From JAEUPI01 sp046348365 (GTDB taxonomy: Bacteria; Pseudomonadota; Gammaproteobacteria; Burkholderiales; Burkholderiaceae_C): DNA of 64,000 nt. Below, piece by piece: positions 15,883 through 24,175 of the stretch; position 1 is the stretch's first letter, and each line of letters opens with the position of its first letter. Both the position numbers and the translations under genes were made by a program. The notes below the pieces were generated by a model. That model made no database searches. It worked only from the letters and a program-made list of their open reading frames with translations, and was not told the origin of the DNA. The DNA lies in the NCBI GenBank assembly GCA_046348365.1, contig JAXMEL010000002.1, positions 682,001 to 746,000 of the forward strand. Reading direction: 5' to 3'.

Positions 15883-17546
15883 GCGGGAGTCCTTTCCGGC
15901 ACCGCGCGCGGCACCACTGTCTGGCTGTCAGCATCGAGGATGAAGTGCGCCGCCCGCTCGCCGATCATCATCGCCGGCGCGGCCGTGTTGCCGCCGATCA
16001 GGTTCGGCATGATCGATGCGTCGGCGACGCGCAAGCCTTGCAGGCCGTGCACGCTCAGGCTCGAGTCGACGACGGCCATCGGGTCCGACGATGGGCCCAT
16101 TTTGCAGGTGCCCACCGGATGGTAGGTCGTCGCGACGCGCTGGCGTATGAACGCCTCGAGCGCGGTGTCGTCACCGTTGGTGATCGCCGGGCCGGGCAGC
16201 AGCTCGTCGCCCGATAGACGCGCGAGCGCCGGCATGCGCACGATGCGTCGAGCCTCGCGCATCGCGTGCATCAGCGTCTGCACGTCGCGACGGTCGTCGA
16301 GGAAGGCCGGATGCAGCAGCGGTTTCGCGTCGGGGTCGCGCGATGCCAGCTCGATGCGGCCCCTCGTCGTCGGCCGCAGCACAGCCATGTGCAGGTAGTA
16401 GCCGTGCTTGCGCGGCAGGGTGCGCGGGTTGTCCTTCATGCCGACCATGAAGGTGTACTGCACGTCGGGCCGGTCGAGCCCCGGCTGCGTGCGGATGAAG
16501 CCACCCGCTTCGGCCGCGTTGGAGGCCAGCATGCCGCGCCGGCCGAACGCATATCGCAGCGGCGCCAGTGCAACGCGCGGCGCAGTGCGCCAGCTGAAAG
16601 CGTAGCTCTCGGCGCTCGGGTTGGCGACCGCCAGCGAAACGGTGGGATGGTCCTGCAGGTTCGCACCCACGCCGGGCAGCTCGTGCGCGAGCCGAATGCC
16701 GTGCGCGGTGATCGACGAAGGCCCGATGCCCGACAGCATCAGCAGTTGCGGCGAATTGACCGTGCCGCCGCACAGCACGACCTCGGTGCCGGCGTCGAGC
16801 TCGATCGTGCGGCCATCGTGCCGCAGCGTGACCCCGACCGCGCGGGTTCCCGCCATGCGCACGCGCGTGACGAGCGCATCGGCGAAGACCGTCAGGTTCG
16901 GGCGTCCCAGCACCGGATGCAGGAACGCGCGGCTCGCGCTCCAGCGCACGCCGTCGCGCTGGTTGAGGTCGAAGATGCCGAAGCCGTCCTGCTGCGCGCC
17001 ATTGAAGTCGTCGTTGTGCGCAAAGCCGGCCTCGACGGCGGCCTGCACGAACGCGTGCGCCAAGGGGTTGCTCTCGGCCGGCCGCTGCACGTGCAGTTCG
17101 CCGCCGCTGCCGTGCCAGGCGTTGGCGCCGCGGTCGTAGTGTTCATGGCGCTTGTAGAACGGCAGCACGTCGGCCCAGCTCCACCCGCCGCTGCCGAGGG
17201 CGGCCCATTCGTCGTAGTCGAGAGGATGGCCGCGCATGTAGACCGTGCCGTTCACCGACGTGCAGCCGCCGAGCAACCTGCCGCGCGGGCAGGGGATCGC
17301 GCGATTGCCGACGCCCGCGCCACCACTGAACTCATGCTGCCAGTTCGTCTGCGCGTACGGGAGCAGGAAGATGTTGCCGATCGGAAGCGTGGTCTTGAGG
17401 TTCAGCGGAAAGCGCCGGTCCGACGGGCCCGCCTCGATGAGCGCGACACGGCGCTTGGGGTCAGCGCTCAGCCGGTTGGCAATCACGCAGCCGGCGGCGC
17501 CGGCGCCGACGACGATGGTGTCGAATCCTGTAGCGGAGGTGCTCAT
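15879..17546 (-). CDS. GMC-family FAD-dependent alcohol oxidoreductase (choline dehydrogenase-like)
   Basis: The 555-aa flavoprotein has the N-terminal FAD-binding motif GAGAAG at residues 14-19, the GMC signatures RGRLLGGCTSVNGTVYMRG and CGGTVNSPQLLMLSGIGP, and the C-terminal catalytic His/Asn region TTYHPVGTCKMG and GGNTAAPAMMIGERAA. It would oxidise a primary alcohol to the aldehyde, handing it to the ALDH encoded next. Electron acceptor is unknown; the membrane-bound cytochrome at 18369 is on the other strand and not obviously linked. Confidence 0.9.
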   Translation of the reverse strand: MSTSATGFDTIVVGAGAAGCVIANRLSADPKRRVALIEAGPSDRRFPLNLKTTLPIGNIFLLPYAQTNWQHEFSGGAGVGNRAIPCPRGRLLGGCTSVNGTVYMRGHPLDYDEWAALGSGGWSWADVLPFYKRHEHYDRGANAWHGSGGELHVQRPAESNPLAHAFVQAAVEAGFAHNDDFNGAQQDGFGIFDLNQRDGVRWSASRAFLHPVLGRPNLTVFADALVTRVRMAGTRAVGVTLRHDGRTIELDAGTEVVLCGGTVNSPQLLMLSGIGPSSITAHGIRLAHELPGVGANLQDHPTVSLAVANPSAESYAFSWRTAPRVALAPLRYAFGRRGMLASNAAEAGGFIRTQPGLDRPDVQYTFMVGMKDNPRTLPRKHGYYLHMAVLRPTTRGRIELASRDPDAKPLLHPAFLDDRRDVQTLMHAMREARRIVRMPALARLSGDELLPGPAITNGDDTALEAFIRQRVATTYHPVGTCKMGPSSDPMAVVDSSLSVHGLQGLRVADASIMPNLIGGNTAAPAMMIGERAAHFILDADSQTVVPRAVPERTPA

Positions 17547-17639
17547 CGGGGTCAGCCAGCATGCGAGCCCGGCTATCGGCTGGCAACGCGCGCCCGGGCA
17601 TACGAACTGTGATGGCGGGGCACGCCGGCCGCCGGCGGG

Positions 17640-17927
17640 TCAGACGTCGGGCAGGGACACGCAGACCTGGCCGTCGATGATGCGCACCGGCCAGCTCCTC
17701 AGCGGCTCGGTGCAGGGCATCGTGCAGGCCGCACCGGTGCGGATATCGAAGCGGCCGTTGTGCCAGCTGCACTCGACGAACGAACCCTCGATCGAGCCAT
17801 CTTCCGACAGCGAGGCCGCACCGTGCGTGCAGGTGTCGTCGGTGGCGTAGACCTCGCCGTCGAGCCGGTAGAGCGCGAGCTTGTGGCCGCCGGGCAGCGT
17901 CGCGCCGACTTCCGGACGCTCCTCCAT
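17640..17927 (-). CDS. Rieske-type [2Fe-2S] ferredoxin
   Basis: The 95-aa soluble protein has both Rieske ligand pairs, C33-T-H35 and C53-x2-H56 (DTCTHG, ECSWHNGRF), with 17 residues between them, as in BphF/NahAb-type ferredoxins of aromatic oxygenases. It is encoded upstream of and on the same strand as the GMC gene, 93 bp apart. No oxygenase is adjacent, so it could serve the oxygenase at 506-1831 or one outside the window. The ATG at 17927 was taken because codons upstream do not look coding. Confidence 0.87.
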   Translation of the reverse strand: MEERPEVGATLPGGHKLALYRLDGEVYATDDTCTHGAASLSEDGSIEGSFVECSWHNGRFDIRTGAACTMPCTEPLRSWPVRIIDGQVCVSLPDV

Positions 17928-18095
17928 GCCGTAGCTGCATGCTGTCCGAGGTCGCAGCCGCCATCGCGGCTCGTCACGGAATTGCGGAGCGCACTGCCGC
18001 CGGTGATTTCACAGCCGACCAATGCCATGCGGCTGCGCTGAGCGCGTGTCCGGCGCCCGATATCCTGGTACTTCCCTCGCGGCCAGCACCGCGAT

Positions 18096-18171
18096 TGGCG
18101 CGCCCGGCGCGGATCGAACGCGCGACCCCTGGCTTCGGAGGCCAGTACTCTATCCACTGAGCTACGGGCGC
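18096..18171 (-). tRNA. tRNA-Arg (anticodon CCG)
   Basis: The reverse strand folds as a complete tRNA. The acceptor arm is GCGCCCG paired with CGGGCGC, the D-arm is AGCTCAGTGGATAGAGT, and the anticodon stem CTGGC/GCCAG encloses the 7-nt loop CTCCGAA with anticodon CCG. The T-arm contains GTTCGATC. The discriminator is G and the CCA end is encoded (18096-18098). The anticodon reads CGG, an abundant Arg codon in this GC-rich genome. tRNA genes are frequent integration sites, but no integrase or repeated tRNA end was seen in the window. Confidence 0.96.
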
Positions 18172-18368
18172 TGGTGGAGCGCGGCATTGTAGCCAGCCGC
18201 ACCCGCGCACCCTGCGCGAGCCCGCGCATGCGGTGGCCCTACACCATGCGGTGACATCACCGGCGGCCGCGTGAAGACCGATCGATAATTCGCCTCCCTC
18301 GCCCAGCTGCAGGGCGCGCAGCAGCACACGGATGCCGGCGTCGCCGGCGCATGCACGCGGGATCAGCC

Positions 18369-18899
18369 ATGAGCGACGCCACCCACGATGCCCACGAGGG
18401 CCTGATCAAGACGCCCAGACAACTGATCTGGACGGTCGTTGCCGCGTTCGTGGTGCCGGTGGTGCTGATCATCCTGTTCGCCAACTTCGTGGCCTGGGAC
18501 AAGAAGCCCGGTGCCGGCAGCGATGTGCTGGGCGAGGAGGCGGTGGCGCGGCGCATCCAGCGCGTCGGCGTCTCCGAGTACAAGGACGTGAGCGACGTGA
18601 AGTCGCTGCGCACCGGCGAGCAGGTGTTCCAGGCGCAGTGCTCGGCCTGCCATGCCGCCGGCGTCGCCGGCGCGCCCAAGTTCGGTGACGAGGCGGCCTG
18701 GGCGCCGCGCATCAAGACCGGCTACGACGCGCTGCTCGCCTCGGCGCTCAAAGGCAAGGGCAACATGACGCCGCAAGGCGGCGGCGAGTTCAGCGAATAC
18801 GAGATCGGCCGCGCCGTGGTCTACATGGCCAACAAGGGCGGCGGCAAGCTCGAGGAGCCCAAGGCCCCGGCCGCTGCGGCGAGCGCGGCGTCGAAGTAG
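18369..18899 (+). CDS. Membrane-anchored class I cytochrome c (c5 family)
   Basis: The 176-aa protein has one N-terminal transmembrane helix (IWTVVAAFVVPVVLIILFANF, about 20-40) acting as an uncleaved anchor, then a periplasmic haem domain with C91-S-A-C94-H95. A likely Met ligand lies in GNMTPQGG, and YEIGRAVVYMANKGG is a typical C-terminal helix of cytochrome c5. The tail is Ala/Lys-rich. The ATG at 18369 was preferred over an in-frame GTG/ATG at 18351 because it starts MSDATHDAHEGLIKTP. It probably carries electrons between respiratory complexes or to a terminal oxidase. It stands alone between the tRNA and a convergent gene. Confidence 0.9.
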   Translation: MSDATHDAHEGLIKTPRQLIWTVVAAFVVPVVLIILFANFVAWDKKPGAGSDVLGEEAVARRIQRVGVSEYKDVSDVKSLRTGEQVFQAQCSACHAAGVAGAPKFGDEAAWAPRIKTGYDALLASALKGKGNMTPQGGGEFSEYEIGRAVVYMANKGGGKLEEPKAPAAAASAASK

Positions 18900-18910
18900 C
18901 CGCGCCGCCG

Positions 18911-18926
18911 GCGCGCAGGTGCGCGC
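18911..18926. terminator. Hairpin between convergent genes
   Basis: GCGCGC (18911-18916), loop AGGT and GCGCGC (18921-18926) form a 6-bp stem between the cytochrome gene and the convergent gene at 18933-19481. There is no T-run, so it is a weak candidate for a bidirectional terminator. Confidence 0.35.
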
Positions 18927-18932
18927 GCAGCC

Positions 18933-19481
18933 TCAGTGTCCTTGGCCCAGCAGCCGCTGCGGGCTGATCACGTAGCCGAAGCGCCCCGGCATCGCGTCGA
19001 ACGCGATCTCGCCGGGCAGCCACAGCCCCGACTCGACGGCGCGCGAGGCCTCGATCATGTCTTGCGTGTGCACGATGCCGAGGCCCGGCGCCGCGGCGAG
19101 AAAGAGGCGGCCGCGCTCGTCGAGCCAGGGCGTGCACGTGCTCGGCTCGGCGGCGCGGCCGGTGTGGTCGTGCATCTGCAGTTGCCCGCCCGCCCAGGCC
19201 AGGCGCCACACCAGCGGTGCCGCCTCGAGCTCGACGTACACGCGCTGCGGGCCGTTCTGGAAGAACCAGCAGCCGCGCTCGTCGCTCTCGTAGTTGCGCG
19301 CGATGAACTCGATCAGCTTGTCGTGGCGGATGCGGCTGCCCTTGACCTGCGGGAACGGCCCGGCGCGCTGCACGCGGTCGTCGCGCATGTACCAGTCGCC
19401 GCGGGCATCGAGCGCGAGCCAGCCCAGGCAGTGCGGCACGTTGGGCCACTTCTTCAGCGCGGCCTTGACGATCTCGTCCAC
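18933..19481 (-). CDS. Conserved hypothetical protein (beta-proteobacterial, function unknown)
   Basis: The 182-aa protein starts with a GTG (VDEIVKAALKKWPNVPHC). I recognise the pattern WPNVPHCLGWLALDARGDWYMRDD followed by GSRIRHDKLIEFI and GCWFFQNGPQRVYVELE as a protein widespread in Burkholderiales, but know no function for it. It has no signal peptide or membrane segment, and several Trp and aromatic residues suggest a beta-rich fold. It follows the YheT-like hydrolase gene by 15 bp and probably belongs to that operon. Confidence 0.75.
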   Translation of the reverse strand: MDEIVKAALKKWPNVPHCLGWLALDARGDWYMRDDRVQRAGPFPQVKGSRIRHDKLIEFIARNYESDERGCWFFQNGPQRVYVELEAAPLVWRLAWAGGQLQMHDHTGRAAEPSTCTPWLDERGRLFLAAAPGLGIVHTQDMIEASRAVESGLWLPGEIAFDAMPGRFGYVISPQRLLGQGH

Positions 19482-19496
19482 GGCGACGACCTTACC

Positions 19497-20525
19497 TCAG
19501 CCGCCGGCCGCGCGCAGCCATGCCATCACGCTCGCCGGCAGCGCCATCAGCTGCCCGGGAAAGGCGCCGTGTGCAAAACCCACGTGGCCGCCATGGGCCG
19601 GCTGCCACAGCGTGACGAAGCGCCCGGCATCGGCCGCGCCGGGCAGGCTCGCCGCGGGCACGAACGGGTCGTTGCGCGCATTGAGCAGCAGCGCCGGGAT
19701 GCGGATGTGCTGCAGGTGCGGCCTGGCCGATGCGCGGCGCCAGTAGTCGTCGGTGCCGGCAAAGCCGTGCAGCGGCGCGGTGAACACGTCGTCGAATTCG
19801 TAGAGGTCGCGTGCGGCGAGCAAGCGCTCGCGATCGAACAGGCCCGGGTGCTGCGCCAGCTTGGCCAGCGCCTTGGGCACCATCGTGCGCAGGAACATGC
19901 GCGTGTACACCAAGCGGTTGAAGCCGCGGCCGATGGCGTGTCCGCCGGCCGCGAGGTCGAGCGGCGAGCACACGGCGGCCACGGCCCGTGCCGTGCTGCC
20001 GGCCGTATCGCCCGCCTCCTGCGCCCAGCGCATCAAGGCATTGCCGCCGAGCGAGATGCCCACCGCATGCAGCGGCGCGCCGGCGCGTTCGCGCAGCCGC
20101 TGCAGCATCCAGCCGACCTCTTCGAAGTCGCCCGAGTGGTAGGCGCGCGGCGCGAGGTTGATCTCGCCCGAGCAGCCGCGAAAGTGCGGCACCGCGAAGC
20201 GCCAGCGCGCCTCGCGCGCGGCATGCGCGAAGGCGCGCGCGTAGTGGCTCGCCGACGAACCCTCGAGGCCGTGGAACAGCACCAGCATCGGCGCGTCGGG
20301 CGCGGCGCCGGCGTCGAGGAAGTCGACGTCGACGAAGTCGCCGTCGCTCGTGCGCCAGCGCTCGCGGCGCCACGGCGTGGCCGGCGGCCGGCGCGCGCCG
20401 AGCGCCGGCCAGATCGTTTGCGCATGGCCGCCGGGCAGCCACCACGGCGCGCGGTAGCGCCCGCTGCCGAGCAGCGGCACGCTGTCGCGCCCGGGGCCCG
20501 GCGCCGCAGCCGCGGAGGGGCTCAT
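19497..20525 (-). CDS. YheT-like alpha/beta-hydrolase
   Basis: The 342-aa protein is an esterase/lipase-type alpha/beta-hydrolase of the YheT (ABHD1/3) family. The nucleophile elbow is GISLGGNAL, the probable acid is in LLNARNDPFVP and the His in PAHGGHVGF. The N-terminus has the family pattern WLPGGHAQTIWPAL, and LFHGLEGSSASHYARAF forms the oxyanion region. The ATG at 20525 overlaps the stop of the upstream gene by 1 bp within ATGA-type overlap, so the two are translated from one message. Substrate unknown; the family is housekeeping in many proteobacteria. Confidence 0.88.
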   Translation of the reverse strand: MSPSAAAAPGPGRDSVPLLGSGRYRAPWWLPGGHAQTIWPALGARRPPATPWRRERWRTSDGDFVDVDFLDAGAAPDAPMLVLFHGLEGSSASHYARAFAHAAREARWRFAVPHFRGCSGEINLAPRAYHSGDFEEVGWMLQRLRERAGAPLHAVGISLGGNALMRWAQEAGDTAGSTARAVAAVCSPLDLAAGGHAIGRGFNRLVYTRMFLRTMVPKALAKLAQHPGLFDRERLLAARDLYEFDDVFTAPLHGFAGTDDYWRRASARPHLQHIRIPALLLNARNDPFVPAASLPGAADAGRFVTLWQPAHGGHVGFAHGAFPGQLMALPASVMAWLRAAGG

Positions 20526-20977
20526 CAGTGCAGCGTGGACTGTGCGTCGTCGGCCGTGCCCAGGTCGCGGCCGTCGCCGGGGCTGGCGTGGTGCGCCACC
20601 AGGCGCCAGCCCAGCGCCGTCTTCAAGTAGACGTTGGTGGCCACCACGCTGGTGCGCTGCATGCCGTCGGCCGACAGGACGGCCACCGTCTCGACCAGGT
20701 TGTGCATCGCCGCGCCGAGCGTGTGCACGCGCTTCACGTTGTCGGCCTGCAGCGGCACGCCGCCGTTGGCGAAGATGGCCTCGAACGACGCGCGGATCGC
20801 GCGCACACCCACCACGCGCAGGCCGTTCGGGTGCACGCAGACGATGTCGTCGTCGTCGCTCCACACCGCCATCAGCCGGTCGAGGTCGGCCTCGCGCAGC
20901 GCGTCGTAGAACTGCGTCTCCACGTCGTCGGGCGAGGCCAGCAGGTGGGCCTTGGACGGTTTGCCGGGGTCGGGCAT
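20525..20977 (-). CDS. SnoaL/NTF2-fold protein (DUF4440-like)
   Basis: The 150-aa protein fits the NTF2-like ketosteroid-isomerase fold. It shows VETQFYDALREADLDRLMAVW at the first helix, DIVCVHPNGLRVVGVRAIRASFEAIFA, and the C-terminal strands VYLKTALGWRLVAHHASP. Such small proteins may be isomerases, cyclases or only bind ligands, so no reaction is claimed. The ATG at 20977 opens the YheT-hydrolase operon; a longer frame to 21115 has no convincing start. Confidence 0.8.
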   Translation of the reverse strand: MPDPGKPSKAHLLASPDDVETQFYDALREADLDRLMAVWSDDDDIVCVHPNGLRVVGVRAIRASFEAIFANGGVPLQADNVKRVHTLGAAMHNLVETVAVLSADGMQRTSVVATNVYLKTALGWRLVAHHASPGDGRDLGTADDAQSTLH

Positions 20978-21229
20978 CGGCGCGCATTGTAGGCAGCGCG
21001 TCCGGCGGGCAGCCCGGTTGCACGTTGGCGCCCGGCGTGCCGTCAAGTGCGAAAACCCGGGGCCGGGCGGCACTCCGTCACGAAGTGGCCGTCGAATGTG
21101 TCTCGGCACATACAACCAACCCCACGATTGAGAGCTATGGTCACGTTACAACTTCGCAGCCCCCGCGGCTCGGCACACCAGCAGTCCCACCGCGCCCCGA
21201 GGCTCCTGCGGCCGCATAGGAGGCGAACC

Positions 21230-21718
21230 ATGGGCAGTCTTTGGCGCGATTCGGTGCACGGTGCGCTGTGCCGCGAGAGCGGCGACGATGCCTCGGAGGC
21301 CACGCGGGCCACGGCCTTGCTGCTGGGCATCGACCCGCTGCGCGCGAGTGCCCTGGTGCGCAGCCTGTCGCCGCTGGCGCGCACGCGGCTGGCGTCGGAC
21401 CTGGCGCACGCGCTCGAGATGGCGCGCGAGCTGCAGCCGGACCTGATCATCGCCGGCGCCGATGTCGGCGGCAGCGAAGTCGGCGTGGCGCTGCGCGCGT
21501 TCGAAGCCGATCTGCAGCTGCAGGAAATCCCGGTCATCGTGCTGGCCTCCAGCGACGACGACAGCACGCGCATCAGCGCGATGCGCGGCGGTGCGCTGGC
21601 GTGGCTGCCGCACACGGCCGACACCGAAGCGCTGCTCGCGCGCGTGCGCCTGGCGGTGCGCATGCGCCGCAACACGCTGCTGCGCGCTGTCGCGCCGAGG
21701 GTGTCGGCGCGCAGCTGA
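21230..21718 (+). CDS. Stand-alone receiver-like protein with degenerate phosphorylation site
   Basis: The 162-aa protein has the second half of a CheY-type receiver fold (PDLIIAGADVGGSEV, IPVIVLASSDDDSTRISAMRGGALAWLPHTADTEALLARVRLAV). In normal receivers the strand ends ...LLD; here the equivalent position is Gly. The conserved Thr/Ser is in LASS and the Lys is replaced by His in LPHTAD, so it probably is not phosphorylated in the usual way. The ATG at 21230 is set by AGGAGG at 21218-21223. The first 60 residues do not match a receiver. No kinase or output domain is adjacent. Confidence 0.72.
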   Translation: MGSLWRDSVHGALCRESGDDASEATRATALLLGIDPLRASALVRSLSPLARTRLASDLAHALEMARELQPDLIIAGADVGGSEVGVALRAFEADLQLQEIPVIVLASSDDDSTRISAMRGGALAWLPHTADTEALLARVRLAVRMRRNTLLRAVAPRVSARS

Positions 21719-21733
21719 GCGTGCCGCTGCGCC

Positions 21734-22915
21734 ATGGCCCGACAATGCGGGCCCGTGGCCCCCGCGCGTTGTTCAGTCCCCGCCTGCGTTGCCGCCGTCG
21801 CCCGCGCCGGTGCGGCGTGCGTGGCGTCGTTGGCGGCCCTGCTTGCCGGCTGCGCGCTGCCCGGCTCGGTGAGCGAGCCGGTGGGGTTCGGCCCCACGCA
21901 GGCGCGCGAGGCGATCCTCGCGGTGCTGCCGGCACGCCTCGACGATCGCGCCGGCTGGGCCGCCGACGTGCATGCCGCGCTGTCGGCGCTCGAATTGCCG
22001 TCGACGCCGCAGAACCTGTGCGCCGTGCTCGCCGTCACCGAGCAGGAATCGAGCTACCGCGCCGACCCGTCGGTGCCGGGCCTGGCGAAGATGGCGTGGA
22101 AGGAGATCGACCGCCGCGCCGAATCCGCCAGCGTGCCGGTGTTCGCGGTGCATGCGGCGCTGAGACTCGAGTCGCCCACCGGCCGCAGCTACGCCGAGCG
22201 CATCGACGCCGCGACCACCGAGCGCCAGCTGAGCGAGATCTTCGAGGACTTCATCGGCATGGTGCCGCTGGGCAAGACCTTCTTCGCGAGCAAGAACCCG
22301 GTGCGCACCGGCGGGCCGATGCAGGTGAGCGTGGCCTTCGCCGAGGAGCAGGTGAAGTCGCGCGCCTATCCGTATCCGATGCCCGCCTCGGTGCGGCGCG
22401 AGGTGTTCACGCGCCGCGGCGGGCTGTACTTCGGCAGCGCGCACCTGCTGGCCTATGCGGCGCCGTACGAGCAGATGATCTACCGCTTCGCCGATTTCAA
22501 CGCCGGCCGCTGGGCGAGCCGCAACGCAGCGTTCCAGAGCGCGCTCGCGGTGGCCTCGGGCCTGCCGGTGACGCCCGACGGTGATCTGCTGCCGCACGCG
22601 GCGAACGCTGCACGCGGCGAGACCGAGCGCGCGGCGTTCTCGCTTGCCAACCGGTTGGGCCTCGGCGAAGCCGCGATCCGGCGTGACCTCGAACAGGGCG
22701 AGGGCGGTGACTTTCACAAGACCGCGCTGTACGAGCGCGTGTTCGCCTACGCCGAGAAGCTCGACCGCCGCGCGCTGCCGCGCGCGGTGCTGCCGCGCAT
22801 CGACCTGAAGAGCCCGAAGATCACGCGCTCGCTCACCACCGAGTGGTTTGCCAAGCGCGTCGATGAACGCTACCGGCGCTGCCTCGGCGTGATCGGCACG
22901 CCGCGCGTCGACTGA
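21734..22915 (+). CDS. DUF1615-family outer-membrane lipoprotein (YaiW-like)
   Basis: The 393-aa protein has a signal-peptide-like segment ending in the lipobox LLAGC (about residue 39), so it should be lipid-anchored. The body matches the DUF1615 family that includes E. coli YaiW, with VTEQESSYRADPSVPGLAKMAWKEI, GPMQVSVAFAE and YEQMIYRFADFNAGRWASRNAAFQ. The early part, with Glu in EQESSY, is reminiscent of lytic transglycosylases. YaiW has been linked to uptake of an antimicrobial peptide. An in-frame GTG at 21755 is an alternative start giving a shorter signal peptide. Confidence 0.82.
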   Translation: MARQCGPVAPARCSVPACVAAVARAGAACVASLAALLAGCALPGSVSEPVGFGPTQAREAILAVLPARLDDRAGWAADVHAALSALELPSTPQNLCAVLAVTEQESSYRADPSVPGLAKMAWKEIDRRAESASVPVFAVHAALRLESPTGRSYAERIDAATTERQLSEIFEDFIGMVPLGKTFFASKNPVRTGGPMQVSVAFAEEQVKSRAYPYPMPASVRREVFTRRGGLYFGSAHLLAYAAPYEQMIYRFADFNAGRWASRNAAFQSALAVASGLPVTPDGDLLPHAANAARGETERAAFSLANRLGLGEAAIRRDLEQGEGGDFHKTALYERVFAYAEKLDRRALPRAVLPRIDLKSPKITRSLTTEWFAKRVDERYRRCLGVIGTPRVD

Positions 22916-22919
22916 GCCC

Positions 22920-22936
22920 GCGCGCGTCTCGCGCGC
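22920..22936. terminator. Bidirectional hairpin between convergent genes
   Basis: GCGCGCG (22920-22926), loop TCT and CGCGCGC (22930-22936) form a perfect 7-bp stem between the DUF1615 gene and the convergent Zn-finger gene. No T-run is present. Confidence 0.45.
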
Positions 22937-22952
22937 CTACGCCGAGCGACCG

Positions 22953-23168
22953 TCAGTGCCCGCCGGCGACCTTCTCGCCGGCCCTGAGCCGGTATTCGGT
23001 GCCGCAGTAGGGGCAGCGGCCCGCGCCTTCGGTGGCGACGTCGATGAACACCTTCGGGTGGCCGCTCCACAGCGGCATCTTCGGGTTCGGGCAGAACACC
23101 ACGCCGGGGCCCTGCAGGTCCTTGGCGGTGACTTCGACCGTGGCAACGGCCTTGGGTTGTGCGCTCAT
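22953..23168 (-). CDS. Small zinc-finger protein (CHCC-type, NDUFS6-like)
   Basis: The 71-aa protein has the metal ligands of the CHCC zinc-finger family: Cys in VVFCPNPKMPLW, His in GHPKVFIDV, and a C-terminal C-P-Y-C pair in GAGRCPYCGTEY. In mitochondria this family is the NDUFS6 subunit of complex I; bacterial members are small and of unknown role. The ATG overlaps the stop of ilvE by 2 bp (ATGA), and this pairing with ilvE is common in Burkholderiales from memory. Confidence 0.87.
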   Translation of the reverse strand: MSAQPKAVATVEVTAKDLQGPGVVFCPNPKMPLWSGHPKVFIDVATEGAGRCPYCGTEYRLRAGEKVAGGH

Positions 23169-24088
23169 ACGAGGGTCAGCCATTCGGCGTACTTGGGGTT
23201 GCGGCCGTTGACGATGTCGAAGAACGCGTTCTGGATCTTCGTGGTCACCGGCCCGCGCTCGCCGGCGCCGAGCGTGACGCGGTCGTATTCGCGGATCGGC
23301 GTGACCTCGGCCGCGGTGCCGGTGAAGAAGGCCTCGTCGGCGATGTAGACCTCGTCGCGCGTGATGCGCTTCTCGACGATCTTCAGGCCGAGGTCGGCGC
23401 AGATCGAGAAGATGGTGTTGCGTGTGATGCCGTTGAGCGCGCCGGCGGAAAGATCCGGCGTGTAGACCGTGCCGCCCTTGACGATGAAGAGGTTCTCGCC
23501 GGCGCCCTCGCTCACGAAGCCGGCCGCGTCGAGCAGCATCGCCTCGTCGTAGCCGTCGTCGGTGACTTCGACGTTGGCAAGGATCGAGTTGGTGTAGTTG
23601 CTTACCGTCTTGGCCTGCGTCATCGTGATGTTCACGTGGTGGCGCGTGTAGCTCGAGGTCTTGACGCGGATGCCTTTCTTCAAACCCTCTTCACCGAGGT
23701 AGGCGCCCCAGGCCCAGGCGGCCACCATCAGGTGGATGGTGTTGCCCTTGGGGCTGACGCCGAGCTTCTGGTCGCCGATCCAGGCCAGCGGGCGCAGGTA
23801 GCAGCTCTCGAGCTTGTTGGCGCGCACCACCTGCGCTTGCGCCTCGCACACCTGCTCGAACGAGAACGGCAGCTTCATGCGCAGGATCTTGGCGCTGTTG
23901 AACAGGCGCTCGGTGTGCTCGCGCAGGCGGAAGATCGCGGTGCCCTTGGGCGTCTTGTAGGCGCGCACGCCCTCGAAAGCGCCGCAGCCGTAGTGCAGCG
24001 TGTGCGTCAGCACGTGGATCTTGGCGTCGCGCCAGTCGACGAGCTTGCCGTCGAACCAGATCTTGCCGTCGCGGTCGGACATCGACAT
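23165..24088 (-). CDS. ilvE: Branched-chain amino acid aminotransferase
   Basis: The 307-aa fold-type IV PLP enzyme catalyses the last step of Val, Leu and Ile synthesis or the first step of their breakdown, with 2-oxoglutarate. It has GKIWFDGKLVDWRDAKIHVLTHTLHYG at the N-terminus, the Lys that binds PLP in MTQAKTVSNYTNS, EGAGENLFIVKGG, and ITRNTIFSI. The start ATG at 24088 has AAGGAA upstream. A Zn-finger gene follows with a 4-bp overlap. Confidence 0.95.
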   Translation of the reverse strand: MSMSDRDGKIWFDGKLVDWRDAKIHVLTHTLHYGCGAFEGVRAYKTPKGTAIFRLREHTERLFNSAKILRMKLPFSFEQVCEAQAQVVRANKLESCYLRPLAWIGDQKLGVSPKGNTIHLMVAAWAWGAYLGEEGLKKGIRVKTSSYTRHHVNITMTQAKTVSNYTNSILANVEVTDDGYDEAMLLDAAGFVSEGAGENLFIVKGGTVYTPDLSAGALNGITRNTIFSICADLGLKIVEKRITRDEVYIADEAFFTGTAAEVTPIREYDRVTLGAGERGPVTTKIQNAFFDIVNGRNPKYAEWLTLV

Positions 24089-24175
24089 GGGGAGTTCCTT
24101 TGAACCGGCCCGCCGCGCAGGCCGGACGACGATTCTAGGCCGTCGCCCCCGCGCCGTACGCCGCGCGACGTGCGC

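Noticed and set aside
18096..18171. The tRNA-Arg gene as an integration site of a genomic island
   Set aside because: No integrase, no repeat of the tRNA 3' end and no change in gene style is visible on either side.
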